From: Quisquiliibacterium sp.
GTDB taxonomy: Bacteria > Pseudomonadota > Gammaproteobacteria > Burkholderiales > Burkholderiaceae_E
Reading direction: 5' to 3'
Assembly (NCBI GenBank): GCA_030830765.1
Contig: JAURMJ010000040.1
Location: 1 to 14,314 of the forward strand
DNA length: 14,314 nucleotides
In this document: positions 1-7,774 of the stretch, piece by piece
How the letters are laid out: the number at the start of each line of letters is the position of its first letter
Numbering within the stretch: position 1 is the stretch's first letter
Program-made: the position numbers and the translations under genes
Notes under the pieces: generated by a model
Database searches by the model: none
Seen by the model: only the letters and a program-made list of their open reading frames with translations
Told to the model about the DNA's origin: nothing

Positions 1-744
1 ATAGAGCACCGATTCCGCCAACCCACCGCCTTGCGGTCCAATAAAGGTGCGTGCATCGACACAGATGAATTCGCCCACGGGTTTACGCAACAGGTTGATG
101 GTCAGATCGGAATTGACGAACACATAACGACTGAAATCAAGCGCGGCGCTGATGCCGTTGCCCGAATCGGCGGCGACGGCAACTCGCTGGTATCCACTCA
201 CAGCCTCGCCTGCCACCAGTGGAAAGCACAGCCGGAACCAGACTGAGCAAGGTCCTGCGAACGGTTTTCCGCTTGCCACACGGGTCTCGACCAGTTGCGC
301 ATAACCGGGCTGGCCATCGTCAAAAGGCATGCGGCTCAGGATCGACGCATCCGGCGACAACGCTGGCTGCGGCAATGGACCGGAACGTGGTGCAGGCTCC
401 AACTCCACGACCGACTCCCGCTGCGCCAGCGCGGTGAAACGGGCAACCTCCTTGTCGCCCGCCATCAAGTGGGCCGAGAAATGTCCTGCATTCCGGCCGA
501 CGTACTCAGTGACTACTCCGATGACCAAATCCCCGATCGGCACCGGGCGCAACAGATTCGCTGTGATCCGTGCGATATGCGTAAGGCCATGTCCGGCGGC
601 CGCCTGCTCGATGGCCCGACAGACCAGTGCGACAGGTGGCCCCCCATGTTGATGCTCGGGATTCCAGGGGCCACGGGTCAAGGCGGTTGAACGAAAACAT
701 TGGGCATCCAGCGGCAGGTAAGCCGCGGCATCAGGTTGGGTCAT
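1..744 (-). CDS. Acyl-CoA thioesterase family protein, partial (3' end outside window)
   Basis: The reading frame starts at an ATG at 744 and stays open to base 1, giving 248 codons with no stop. The N-terminal region carries the signature GPWNPEHQHGGPPVAL (from about residue 26), which is typical of the TesB-like double hotdog thioesterases that cleave acyl-CoA to free acid and CoA. The later segment with CSVWFRL and RYVFVNSDLTINLLR fits the second hotdog. Family members are usually about 260-280 residues, so only a short C-terminal piece should be missing. An AAGGA sequence at 755-759 lies 10 bases before the start and supports it. There is no signal peptide, so it is presumably cytoplasmic. 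It lies downstream of the amidohydrolase on the same strand after a 135-base gap and may or may not share its transcript. The natural substrate cannot be read from the sequence. Confidence 0.85.
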   Translation of the reverse strand, partial: MTQPDAAAYLPLDAQCFRSTALTRGPWNPEHQHGGPPVALVCRAIEQAAAGHGLTHIARITANLLRPVPIGDLVIGVVTEYVGRNAGHFSAHLMAGDKEVARFTALAQRESVVELEPAPRSGPLPQPALSPDASILSRMPFDDGQPGYAQLVETRVASGKPFAGPCSVWFRLCFPLVAGEAVSGYQRVAVAADSGNGISAALDFSRYVFVNSDLTINLLRKPVGEFICVDARTFIGPQGGGLAESVLY

Positions 745-879
745 TTAGAAAAAATCCTTGCGGGGTCAGCGACCGTGTTCTTTCAAATCACAACGTCCTG
801 AGCGCCTCGAGCAACCCCCGTCCTTCAGTTCAAAGCCGCGTGCAGCCCGGTCCTGCGAGAACTCTTTCCCGATCTTTGT
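745..879. other. Intergenic gap between amidohydrolase and thioesterase genes
   Basis: This 135-base spacer separates two minus-strand genes. Apart from the AAGGA ribosome site at 755-759, and the A/T-rich stretch next to it (TTTTTT when read on the minus strand), I see no convincing promoter pair, strong hairpin or small ORF. Confidence 0.5.
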
Positions 880-2082
880 TCAGGATTCAGCAGACTCAGT
901 CAGAAAGCGCTCTGTCAGCCGTGTCCAGTAGGCTGCGCCAACAGCGAGGTTGTCATCGTTGAAGTCATACCGGGCATTGTGAAGCATCGGACTGTCCAGC
1001 CCGTTACCAAGACGCAGAAAGCAGCCCGGCTTATGCTGCAGGTAGTAAGCGAAATCCTCGCTTCCGGTCACCGGCCCGAACGGAGCAACCACTTTATCTG
1101 CGCCAACCAGTTCCTGCGCAACCAGGCTGGCAAACGCCGTTTCGGCTTCGCTGTTAATCAGCACCGGCGCTCCGCGAAAATACGAAACCTGGGCCTGTCC
1201 GCCAAATGACTGGGCCTGGGCATGCGCAAGTTCAGCGATTCGTTGCTCGAGCCGGTCGCGCACCTGCGGGCTGAACGAGCGCACGCTCAGCGCCATGCTC
1301 GCCTGCTCCGGAATCACGTTGGCAGCATTCCCCGCCTGGACGGCTCCGATCGTGACAATCGCGGTCTGTGTTGGATCGATGTTACGTGAGACGACGGTCT
1401 GCAATGCCATGATCAGACTGCCCAGGATGACGACAGGATCGACCGCCAGGTGCGGCCGCGCAGCATGACCGCTGCGTCCGGTGATCGTGATCTCGACCCG
1501 ATCCGAGGCTGACATGAACGGGCCAGCGCCGAACATGAAAACCCCTTGTTCAACGCCAGGATGGTTATGCATGCCGAAGATTGCATCACAGGGAAAACGC
1601 TCGAACAGACCATCCTCGATCATCCGCTGCGCGCCACTATTGATGCCTGCCTCCTCGGCTGGCTGAAACACGAGATGCACGGTGCCCTGAAACTGACGCG
1701 TCGCGGCAACCTGCTGCGCGGCGCCAAGCAGCATCACCGTGTGGCCATCATGCCCACAGGCGTGCATCGTGCCGGCGCGGACGCTCGCGTAGGGTTTGCC
1801 CGTTTCCTCGTGAATCGGCAACGCGTCCATGTCGGCACGCAAGGCAATACTGCGTCCCGAACCATTGCGCAGCGTACCTACGACGCCGTGGCCCCCGACC
1901 CCGCGCGTCACCTCGTAGCCCCAGGACTCCAGCTGCCCGGCAACCCAGTCGGCAGTCGAGGCTTCCTGAAAGGAAAGCTCGGGATTTCGATGCAGGTGGC
2001 GGCGCTTGTCCGTCAGCAGTCCGGCTGCTCCGGCAAGGTCCGACAGCTGGCAGAAGCAGTTGTAGCGCAAGAGGTCGTTCAT
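880..2082 (-). CDS. M20 family amidohydrolase (hippurate hydrolase / N-acyl-amino acid deacylase type)
   Basis: This is a zinc-dependent amidohydrolase of peptidase family M20 (400 residues), which hydrolyses N-acyl or N-aroyl amino acids. The metal-site motifs are all present: ADMDALP near residue 85, HACGHDGHT with C109 and H111, PAEEAG with E143/E144, GMHNHP with H172, and a C-terminal MLHNARYDFND with H368. The dimerisation/lid domain begins near residue 192, with SGHAARPH at 205-211. Length is standard for the family. An in-frame TTG lies 12 bases further upstream at 2094, but GGAG (2095-2098) would touch it directly; the ATG at 2082 is 12 bases from that site, longer than ideal but the better choice. 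No signal peptide is seen, so it is cytoplasmic. The tRNA gene ends 21 bases upstream on the same strand, so the mRNA may be cut from a transcript begun at the tRNA promoter. The exact acyl substrate is unknown. Confidence 0.92.
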   Translation of the reverse strand: MNDLLRYNCFCQLSDLAGAAGLLTDKRRHLHRNPELSFQEASTADWVAGQLESWGYEVTRGVGGHGVVGTLRNGSGRSIALRADMDALPIHEETGKPYASVRAGTMHACGHDGHTVMLLGAAQQVAATRQFQGTVHLVFQPAEEAGINSGAQRMIEDGLFERFPCDAIFGMHNHPGVEQGVFMFGAGPFMSASDRVEITITGRSGHAARPHLAVDPVVILGSLIMALQTVVSRNIDPTQTAIVTIGAVQAGNAANVIPEQASMALSVRSFSPQVRDRLEQRIAELAHAQAQSFGGQAQVSYFRGAPVLINSEAETAFASLVAQELVGADKVVAPFGPVTGSEDFAYYLQHKPGCFLRLGNGLDSPMLHNARYDFNDDNLAVGAAYWTRLTERFLTESAES

Positions 2083-2103
2083 GGCGCGAGGCAACTCCAG
2101 GGT

Positions 2104-2182
<79 letters not shown>

Positions 2183-2202
2183 GCGTGCGCTGCACGAGTT
2201 GC

Positions 2203-2231
2203 AGTATATCGAACCGCATCCGCGCCACAGG
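2203..2231 (-). promoter_or_regulatory. Candidate tRNA promoter
   Basis: A minus-strand TATACT (2208 down to 2203) lies about 20 bases upstream of the tRNA 5' end, the spacing expected for a short tRNA leader, and is followed by a GC-containing discriminator region. The matching -35 position (about 2226-2231, CCTGTG) is a poor match to TTGACA, so the call rests on the -10 box and its position. Confidence 0.4.
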
Positions 2232-2244
2232 CTCCGATCGGGGA

Positions 2245-2274
2245 CTCACAACCGGACTGCCAGACAGATATACT
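2245..2274 (+). promoter_or_regulatory. Candidate promoter for the thioredoxin-CcdA-ATP-grasp unit
   Basis: On the plus strand, CTCACA (2245-2250, 4 of 6 matches to TTGACA) and TATACT (2269-2274) are separated by 18 bases, about 95 bases before the thioredoxin start. It would run divergently from the tRNA promoter. The rest of the 191-base gap (2183-2373) shows no other clear element. Confidence 0.35.
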
Positions 2275-2361
2275 CAGCGCGCAGACCTTCAATCCCAGTC
2301 TGTGCAGACACTCGGGGTAAGTTCTGTGATGCGCCGACGACTCTGTCCGATTCGCCAGCCT

Positions 2362-2365
2362 GGAG
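2362..2365 (+). promoter_or_regulatory. Ribosome binding site that fixes the thioredoxin start
   Basis: GGAG sits 8 bases before the ATG at 2374. The frame is open far upstream (to about 1546), so this site together with the signal peptide decides the start. Confidence 0.65.
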
Positions 2366-2373
2366 TAATCCTC

Positions 2374-2751
2374 ATGATCCGCCTGCTCTCGTCCGTGTTT
2401 CTTTTCCTTGCTGTCACGAGTGCGCACGCGCTGCAGATCCAGCCCTACACCGCCGACAAGCTTGCCCAGCTGCAGGCAGCCGGCAAGCCGGTCAGTCTGC
2501 ATTTCCATGCCACCTGGTGTGGCACCTGCATCGAGCAGGAAAAAGCGCTGCTGACTCTGAAGTCGGACCCAGCACTGACTGCGATGACGCTGCTGGTTGT
2601 CGACTACGACAGCAACAAGCCTTTGCGCAGGGAACTCAAGGTGCTCTCGCAGTCGGTCTTCGTCGTTTACAAGGGCTCCAAGGAAGTGGCTCGTGAGGGC
2701 GGAGAAACCAGCGCTCAGAAAATCAAGAATATGTTGAGTAAGGGCCTGTGA
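2374..2751 (+). CDS. Secreted thioredoxin-fold protein, CGTC active site
   Basis: This is a 125-residue protein with an N-terminal signal peptide (hydrophobic run about residues 4-17, likely cleavage after AHA at 17-19) followed by a thioredoxin domain. The active site is ATWCGTC with C49 and C52, so a periplasmic dithiol/disulfide role is expected. The neighbouring CcdA-type transporter is the natural electron donor: this protein would be kept reduced through the membrane and pass reductant to a periplasmic target. An unusual point is that the position normally held by the cis-proline (before the beta strand FVVYKG) is Ser94, in QSVFVVY. GGAG at 2362-2365 supports the ATG at 2374. The stop codon overlaps the GTG of the next gene (GTGA), implying translational coupling. 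The target is unknown; cytochrome c maturation is only one option, and no cytochrome genes are in view. Confidence 0.85.
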   Translation: MIRLLSSVFLFLAVTSAHALQIQPYTADKLAQLQAAGKPVSLHFHATWCGTCIEQEKALLTLKSDPALTAMTLLVVDYDSNKPLRRELKVLSQSVFVVYKGSKEVAREGGETSAQKIKNMLSKGL

Positions 2752-3485
2752 GTGGCGCCACACTCAGCCTGGCAGTTGCCGCAGGCGCGCTGACCACGCT
2801 CAACCCTTGCGTCTTTCCGATCCTGCCACTGGTGGTGGGGTCGGCGTTGCAGGCCAATCGCTTTGCCCCGGTTCTGATGGGCCTCGGGATGGCCAGCGCA
2901 TTTGCGCTGCTGGGCATGCTGACCGCGGTGCTCGCATCGGTGTCGAACTTCGATCCGGATCTGCTGCGACAAGGCTCTGCGGTGATGATGATTCTGTTCG
3001 GTCTGGTGCTGGCGGTGCCAAAAGCCAAGGACCTGTTCGCCCGCGTGATCACACCGCTGGCCAACGTGGCTTCGCGGCTTGAATCCCGGCTGGACCAGTC
3101 CGATGCAGCGGCCCAGGCCTCGCCTTGGCGGGCCCTGGCCATGGGCATGTTGCTTGGCTTCATCTGGACCCCCTGCTCAGGCCCTTTACTGGCCTCGACC
3201 CTGACGCTGGCGGCCAGTGGCAGCGTCGCCTCGGCCACCTTGACGCTCGGGCTGTTCGGACTGGGGGCTGCGATCCCGCTGATCGGGGTCGGTTATCTGT
3301 CCCGGGCCTCGCTCGGGCGGCTGCGCCAATGGGTGCTGACCCATGGCACACGGGCTCAGCAGATCATGGGCGGTGTGCTGCTTCTGGTTGGACTGATGGT
3401 ACTGCTTGGCTTTGACAAGGCACTTGAGGCCTATCTGCTCCGCCTGCTGCCTTCATCATGGATCGGGCTGACAACTCGCTTTTGA
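2748..3485 (+). CDS. CcdA/DsbD-type membrane thiol-electron transporter
   Basis: This 245-residue polytopic inner-membrane protein has about six hydrophobic segments (roughly 3-30, 39-65, 76-92, 129-155, 162-184 and 205-222). The two hallmark redox cysteines sit in NPCVFP (C21) and TPCSGP (C143), each next to prolines as in CcdA and the transmembrane domain of DsbD. Proteins of this kind move reducing equivalents from cytoplasmic thioredoxin to periplasmic thiol proteins. Here the partner is very probably the thioredoxin encoded just upstream. The start is GTG at 2748, overlapping the previous stop (GTGA), with a TAAGGG-like site just before it. DsbD's flanking periplasmic domains are absent, so this is the compact CcdA form. 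The 3' end overlaps the next gene by 28 bases. Confidence 0.9.
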   Translation: MSGATLSLAVAAGALTTLNPCVFPILPLVVGSALQANRFAPVLMGLGMASAFALLGMLTAVLASVSNFDPDLLRQGSAVMMILFGLVLAVPKAKDLFARVITPLANVASRLESRLDQSDAAAQASPWRALAMGMLLGFIWTPCSGPLLASTLTLAASGSVASATLTLGLFGLGAAIPLIGVGYLSRASLGRLRQWVLTHGTRAQQIMGGVLLLVGLMVLLGFDKALEAYLLRLLPSSWIGLTTRF

Positions 3486-4858
3486 CGCCAAGGTCTCCGG
3501 TTCTGCATGCGGTCAAGCATGACCGCAGCCGGATCGGACTGCTGTTCGACCAGGATTACGATGCGCTCGCCCATCAGCGCTTCGATCATGAACTGAGCAC
3601 TGCGCGAATCGGCTTTGATCTGGCGACTGCCCAAGGTCAGTGGCAATGGACTGGTTTCGATTTTAATCGCTTTGCTGAGTCAGTCGCGGCACGGGCTGGC
3701 GCCGAAGGCTGGCAGGCTGTGCTGTCACACCATGAATTCATCGGCGCCCTCACGGCCGCTCTGGTCGCCGAGCGTCAGGGGCTGCCGGGCACATCGCCTG
3801 AATCGATACTTGCCTGTCAGCACAAATATCATGCCCGCCGAGTGCTGCAGCAGGTAGCTCCCGAAGCCAACGCAATCTTCTCCCTGGTGCATCCGACCGA
3901 TGTGAAGGCTGCGGAGCACTGGACGCTGCCCTGCCACATCAAGCCGGTGCGCGGGACGTTCTCGATCATGTCGCATCGGCTGGATTCAGCCTGGGACGTG
4001 CAGCGCCTGTGGCCCTGCGGCCCGATCGAGCGCTGGATGATGAGACGCATGCTGAACCCGTTCGAGCGCTTGTGTGCCCGGCGCCTGCCATCGGCCGGGA
4101 CAGCGCAGGCCTTCCTGCTCGAGGAAGCCCTGAGCGGTAGCCAGCACGATCTTGATGGCTGGGTCGATCACCGAGGCGTCCACCCCCTAGGGGTCGTCGA
4201 TGCGATCTTCTATCCAGGCACTGACGCATTCCGACGCTGGCAATATCCGAGCGCCCTTTCACGCGATTTGCATCGCGAGGCGCTGGAGGTTGCTCGAAAA
4301 TTTCTGCAGGCGATTGGCTTCACGCGCGGATTCTTCAGCATGGAATTCATCGTCGATGCGCATGGGAGGGTTCGGGTCCTCGAGTTCAATTCCCGCCTGT
4401 CATCACAGTTTGGAGATCTTTACCGCCTCGTCGACGGTCTCGACCCGCACAGGATGGCGATCTCACTGGCACTTGGCGAAGAGGTCGACCGGATTCCCAG
4501 CAGTGAGCCAGTCGGCCAGGTAGCGGCCAGTCTCGTCTGGCGCAGTTTCCCCGGAGAACCGGCGCCCGCCGATCCCGACGCTGGCCAACTGGCAGCATTC
4601 AGGGCTAGGTTTCCCGAGGCAACACTGATCGCGTACCCCAGGATCGGCCGAACGTTCGCGCGACGTGCTCGCTGGCTGGACAGCCACCGCTACGGCGTGA
4701 TCAACATCGCGGCGTCCGATCCCCAAACCCTGCGCGAACATTGCATTCAGGCTTCGAGCCTGCTCGGCTGGCCCCCTGCACCCTATGCACGCGACGAAGT
4801 CGACGCACTGCGCACCCCGACCCAGGAAACAGCAGACAGCAGCAATGTGGCCATGTAG
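3458..4858 (+). CDS. ATP-grasp domain ligase, substrate unknown
   Basis: This 466-residue soluble protein has an ATP-grasp fold. The pre-ATP-grasp part runs to about residue 130 and includes GLPGTSPESILACQHKYHARR (108-128). The nucleotide-binding part has HIKPVRGTFS with K162 and LLEEAL with E222/E223. The metal-binding part has FFSMEFIVD (E296) and LEFNSR (E309, N311). These residues suggest an active enzyme that activates a carboxylate as acyl-phosphate and joins it to an amine or thiol, as in the PurK / carboxylate-amine ligase group. Residues 340-466 are a less conserved C-terminal domain. The ATG at 3458 lies inside ccdA and has no clear ribosome site; a TTG at 3482 that overlaps the ccdA stop (TTGA) is an alternative start. 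The last 25 codons overlap the convergent GH17-GT2 gene. Context suggests co-expression with the thiol transporter, but the product cannot be named. Confidence 0.82.
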   Translation: MDRADNSLLTPRSPVLHAVKHDRSRIGLLFDQDYDALAHQRFDHELSTARIGFDLATAQGQWQWTGFDFNRFAESVAARAGAEGWQAVLSHHEFIGALTAALVAERQGLPGTSPESILACQHKYHARRVLQQVAPEANAIFSLVHPTDVKAAEHWTLPCHIKPVRGTFSIMSHRLDSAWDVQRLWPCGPIERWMMRRMLNPFERLCARRLPSAGTAQAFLLEEALSGSQHDLDGWVDHRGVHPLGVVDAIFYPGTDAFRRWQYPSALSRDLHREALEVARKFLQAIGFTRGFFSMEFIVDAHGRVRVLEFNSRLSSQFGDLYRLVDGLDPHRMAISLALGEEVDRIPSSEPVGQVAASLVWRSFPGEPAPADPDAGQLAAFRARFPEATLIAYPRIGRTFARRARWLDSHRYGVINIAASDPQTLREHCIQASSLLGWPPAPYARDEVDALRTPTQETADSSNVAM

Positions 4859-7512
4859 GGCACTGCCTGCATAGCGAGCATCATGAGCCAGGCGAGGCGC
4901 TGAAAACGGTCGATATCCTGATGCCCCCAAGACCAGGCCAACGCAGACAGGCAGGTCGCGAGCAGCACCAGTAAGGCGGACTCTTGCCAGACCGAAATCA
5001 AGTGCTGCCTGAGCGCTGACCCTGCGCGCGGATCCGGATCCGACTGGTCCGATTCCTTTTGCGTGGTCGCCTGTCGACGCGTGATCACGAAGGTCGCAGG
5101 GGGGCCGAACAGCCCGCGCAGCACGCCAAGTGCAATTCGATGTGAAAGTGCCATACCGGCAAGCGCTGCCCCGATAATCTCTGGCAATGAGCCCGTAACC
5201 CGACGTGCATGCAACAGGGGTCCTGTCAGCAGTCGGCAAAGCAGAAGTCCGGCCAGCGGTACCATCAAGTGCCAGTCTGGCAGTCCAAACAGCGTCGGTG
5301 CCACCAGCATGCCAAGACTCCAACCGACACACGCGACACTGAACAGCAGATGCAGGGTGTCGCCCCACCAGGGAAGCCAGCCGGCGATGAAGTGATAGCG
5401 CTGTCCGACGGACAGCGCACTGCGCCAGCCGAACTTGTGCCGATGCAGGCGCAGAATCTGCATTGCTCCGCAGGCCCAGCGGAAACGCTGCTTCAAATAG
5501 CTCGGACTATCAGCTGGCACCAGACCGGTTCCGAAGACCTGATCGACATAGACAGCCTGCCCGCCCGCGGCCAGAATCCGCAGGCCGAGTTCGGTGTCCT
5601 CGCAGATCGTCTGTGCGTCCCATCCACCGAGTGCACGCAAGGTGCCAGCTCGCACCAGAGTCATCGTGCCGTGCTGGATGATCGCGTTGCGCTGATGCCG
5701 ATGATGCATGCCGCAACGGAAGAAGCCTGAGTACTCGCTATCCATCATCCGCGATAACGGACGCTCGCGGACCTGTCGGTGTGCCTGAGGGCATTGAACA
5801 AGCGAGATCGCGGGATCTTCGAGGTATCCGGCCAGAGACCGCAGCCAGTCGGGAGCCACCTGGTAATCGGCATCAATGACACCGATCCAGGCTGCCTGCG
5901 GACTGGTCAATGCCATGGCTTCGTTCAGCGCACCGGCCTTGAAGCCCGGAAGCACCGGCAGATGCAACAACACAACCCGGCGCCCGGGCATCGTCACTGT
6001 CAGCGACCAGCGATCGTGCTGCTCATCCCGTACCAGTTGAGCCTCTGGATGCGTCTCAGCCAGGCTGCCGACCCAGGCGGCCAGCGGCTGCCAGAGCGCA
6101 GGATCACGCGTATTGTTATCAACGATGCAGATCTCAAGCTGCGGCCAGTCAAGCGCGAACAGCCGACGCAGCGACTCGAGCACCATCGCCGGTGGCTCAT
6201 TCGAGCAAGCCAGATGGACGCTGACCAGCGGGAGGGCCAGACCCTCGCGCGCAGGTCTGAGCGGTGCAATGTTCCTGAGCCCGCCAGGCCAGTAAAGTTC
6301 GACGAACTCAAAAGTCTGCGCGATCAGCATCGCCCCCATCAGCAGCACCGCAGGCAGCAAACCGAGCCAGACTGCGATGTCAATCGGTCGCAGATAGTTG
6401 ACCATCGGCAGCGCCATCAGCATGACGAGCCCACCAGCCACAACATGCACGACCGCACCAAAGACCAGCTGTGCGCGAACTGACAGGTGGGAGAATCGCA
6501 GCAGGATGGGCAATGTAAACGCTATCCCGAGCAGACAGGACACCAGTGCCCGACCGGGCCAATAGGCATCGCTCAAGACTGGTCCGGACAACGCAAATTT
6601 CGGCTGACGATAGGCATCGAACCAGCCCCAGTGCGGACCCGCGCGGCCCTCAATGGAGGTTTTCCAGGGCTGATCGAAGGCCTCCATCAGATAGAAGTCC
6701 AGGCCCAGCGGCTGTGCGCTGGCCAGGAAACTGCGCACAAATTGCGCCTGCGCAGCCGGCGTGGCAACCGCACCGCCCCGCGTCTCGCCGCCGCTGGGCC
6801 AGCCGACTTCGCCAATGACCACCGGTTTGCCCGGAAAGCGGGCCTGCACCTGCTGCAATCGCTCGAATAATGAGTCGACTGCGTCATCGAGCAGAACCTG
6901 TTCCCAGTAGGGCAGCAGATGCACGGTAATGAAATCGACATGCTCGGCCAGTTCCGGGTGCTCCAGCCAGACATGCCAGGGCTCGGCGGTTGAAACCGGC
7001 ACACTGACAGCGGCACGGACGCGCTCAAGGTCGGCAATCAGTTCCTGCAACGGGAGACGACTTTGCAGCACCACCTCATTGCCGACGATCAGGCGCTCGA
7101 CATTCGGATGTTGTCTGGCGATTGCGATGCCGGCGGCGATTTCCTGGCTGTTGGCATTCCGGTTGTCGCCCAGCCAGACGCCCTGGGTGATTTTCAAACC
7201 GGCGCGCTCAGCCAGAGCGGGCAACTCGGGCGCCTCTAACGCGCTGTAGGTACGAATCCGTCGGGTCAGACCGGCAACCAGTCGAAGATCATCGGCCAAT
7301 CCCGTCGCTGCGCTTGGCCGGTCGTCTGGCGGGCGTTGCCAGCGCGAATACGGATTGAAAGCCATTCCGCTGACCAGACCAGGCACGGACGGTGCTTCGT
7401 ATTGCGGGTGCAGGCCCCACCAGACCAAAAATTGACCGCTTGCGCAGACAGCAGCCAGCAGCAAAGAAACCAGCCAGCGCCGTGCATGATCACGCGGTTC
7501 GCTCATCGGCAT
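4783..7512 (-). CDS. ndvB: GH17-GT2 fusion glucosyltransferase (NdvB-type beta-glucan synthase)
   Basis: This 909-residue membrane protein is a fusion. A signal-anchor helix (13-33) leads into a periplasmic GH17 domain (about 45-310) with the acid/base dyad in LIVGNEVV (N145, E146) and the nucleophile in IGEVGWPS (E235). Three hydrophobic segments follow (about 320-338, 346-370, 375-403). The cytoplasmic processive GT2 domain has IVDNN (D465), DADY (D547, D549), ICEDTELG (D639) and QRFRW (675-679), the D, DxD, TED and QxxRW set of cellulose synthase-like enzymes. More membrane segments lie between about 705 and 900. Similar fusions in Pseudomonas/Azotobacter (NdvB) make beta-1,3-linked periplasmic glucans, with GH17 acting as a transglycosylase. 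The ATG at 7512 or 7506 may be the start; neither has a strong ribosome site. Its 3' end overlaps the ATP-grasp gene by 76 bases. Confidence 0.9.
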   Translation of the reverse strand: MPMSEPRDHARRWLVSLLLAAVCASGQFLVWWGLHPQYEAPSVPGLVSGMAFNPYSRWQRPPDDRPSAATGLADDLRLVAGLTRRIRTYSALEAPELPALAERAGLKITQGVWLGDNRNANSQEIAAGIAIARQHPNVERLIVGNEVVLQSRLPLQELIADLERVRAAVSVPVSTAEPWHVWLEHPELAEHVDFITVHLLPYWEQVLLDDAVDSLFERLQQVQARFPGKPVVIGEVGWPSGGETRGGAVATPAAQAQFVRSFLASAQPLGLDFYLMEAFDQPWKTSIEGRAGPHWGWFDAYRQPKFALSGPVLSDAYWPGRALVSCLLGIAFTLPILLRFSHLSVRAQLVFGAVVHVVAGGLVMLMALPMVNYLRPIDIAVWLGLLPAVLLMGAMLIAQTFEFVELYWPGGLRNIAPLRPAREGLALPLVSVHLACSNEPPAMVLESLRRLFALDWPQLEICIVDNNTRDPALWQPLAAWVGSLAETHPEAQLVRDEQHDRWSLTVTMPGRRVVLLHLPVLPGFKAGALNEAMALTSPQAAWIGVIDADYQVAPDWLRSLAGYLEDPAISLVQCPQAHRQVRERPLSRMMDSEYSGFFRCGMHHRHQRNAIIQHGTMTLVRAGTLRALGGWDAQTICEDTELGLRILAAGGQAVYVDQVFGTGLVPADSPSYLKQRFRWACGAMQILRLHRHKFGWRSALSVGQRYHFIAGWLPWWGDTLHLLFSVACVGWSLGMLVAPTLFGLPDWHLMVPLAGLLLCRLLTGPLLHARRVTGSLPEIIGAALAGMALSHRIALGVLRGLFGPPATFVITRRQATTQKESDQSDPDPRAGSALRQHLISVWQESALLVLLATCLSALAWSWGHQDIDRFQRLAWLMMLAMQAVPYMATLLLSAVSWVGVRSASTSSRA

Positions 7513-7774
7513 GAATACCGGGATGGACCGGCCAGGAACAAAGGACGCAAGTGTGGGTGGAACAAGGGAAGACCGGTCAAGGAGAAGGCATGATTCGTCC
7601 GTGCATCACCGATGATACGCTGCCATCAACCATGACTGACGCGCGTCTGACAACCTGCAGTATCTGGAAATCTGCTCGTCGCAAGATCCGCGCGAGGCTT
7701 ACGATGCGCCGTTGCCAAGACGCTTCCCGGTGTGACCCGGTCCGTGCGTCACGCCATTTCTCAAGCTGCTGACC
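7513..7774. other. Divergent spacer between the two GH17 genes
   Basis: This 262-base region must hold the control signals for both divergently transcribed GH17 genes. I see no convincing -35/-10 pair on either strand. It contains the 8-base palindrome GACCGGTC (7571-7578) just before an AAGGAG sequence (7579-7584), and most of its right part is occupied by the small ORF at 7590-7772. Confidence 0.45.
7590..7772 (+). CDS. Possible 60-residue leader ORF upstream of the GH17 membrane gene
   Basis: The ATG at 7590 is preceded by AAGGAG (7579-7584) at a 5-base spacing, one of the better ribosome sites in the window. The frame ends in TGA at 7770-7772, two bases before the ATG of the next gene, which has no visible site of its own. 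That layout fits a translated leader or coupled small ORF. The peptide is basic, with many Arg, Ser and Cys residues, has no membrane segment or known motif, and does not look like a conserved folded protein. It may be only a chance frame; no function is assigned. Confidence 0.3.
   Translation: MIRPCITDDTLPSTMTDARLTTCSIWKSARRKIRARLTMRRCQDASRCDPVRASRHFSSC

Noticed and set aside
295..690. Plus-strand open frame of 131 codons at the left edge
   Set aside because: It is antisense to the thioesterase frame, which shows clear family motifs and a ribosome site; this frame shows neither.
2092..2094. TTG as an alternative start for the amidohydrolase
   Set aside because: The only nearby GGAG would directly touch it; the ATG at 2082 has usable spacing and fits homologue starts.
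4463..5368. Minus-strand open frame of 301 codons near the ATP-grasp/GH17-GT2 junction
   Set aside because: It overlaps both genes in another frame, and its composition (Arg, Ala, Cys, Gly) lacks any recognisable motif.
5779..6483. Plus-strand open frame of 234 codons inside the GH17-GT2 gene
   Set aside because: It is antisense to a region with full GT2 and linker motifs. The peptide is rich in Arg, His and Gln with no domain pattern, typical of a GC-rich shadow frame.
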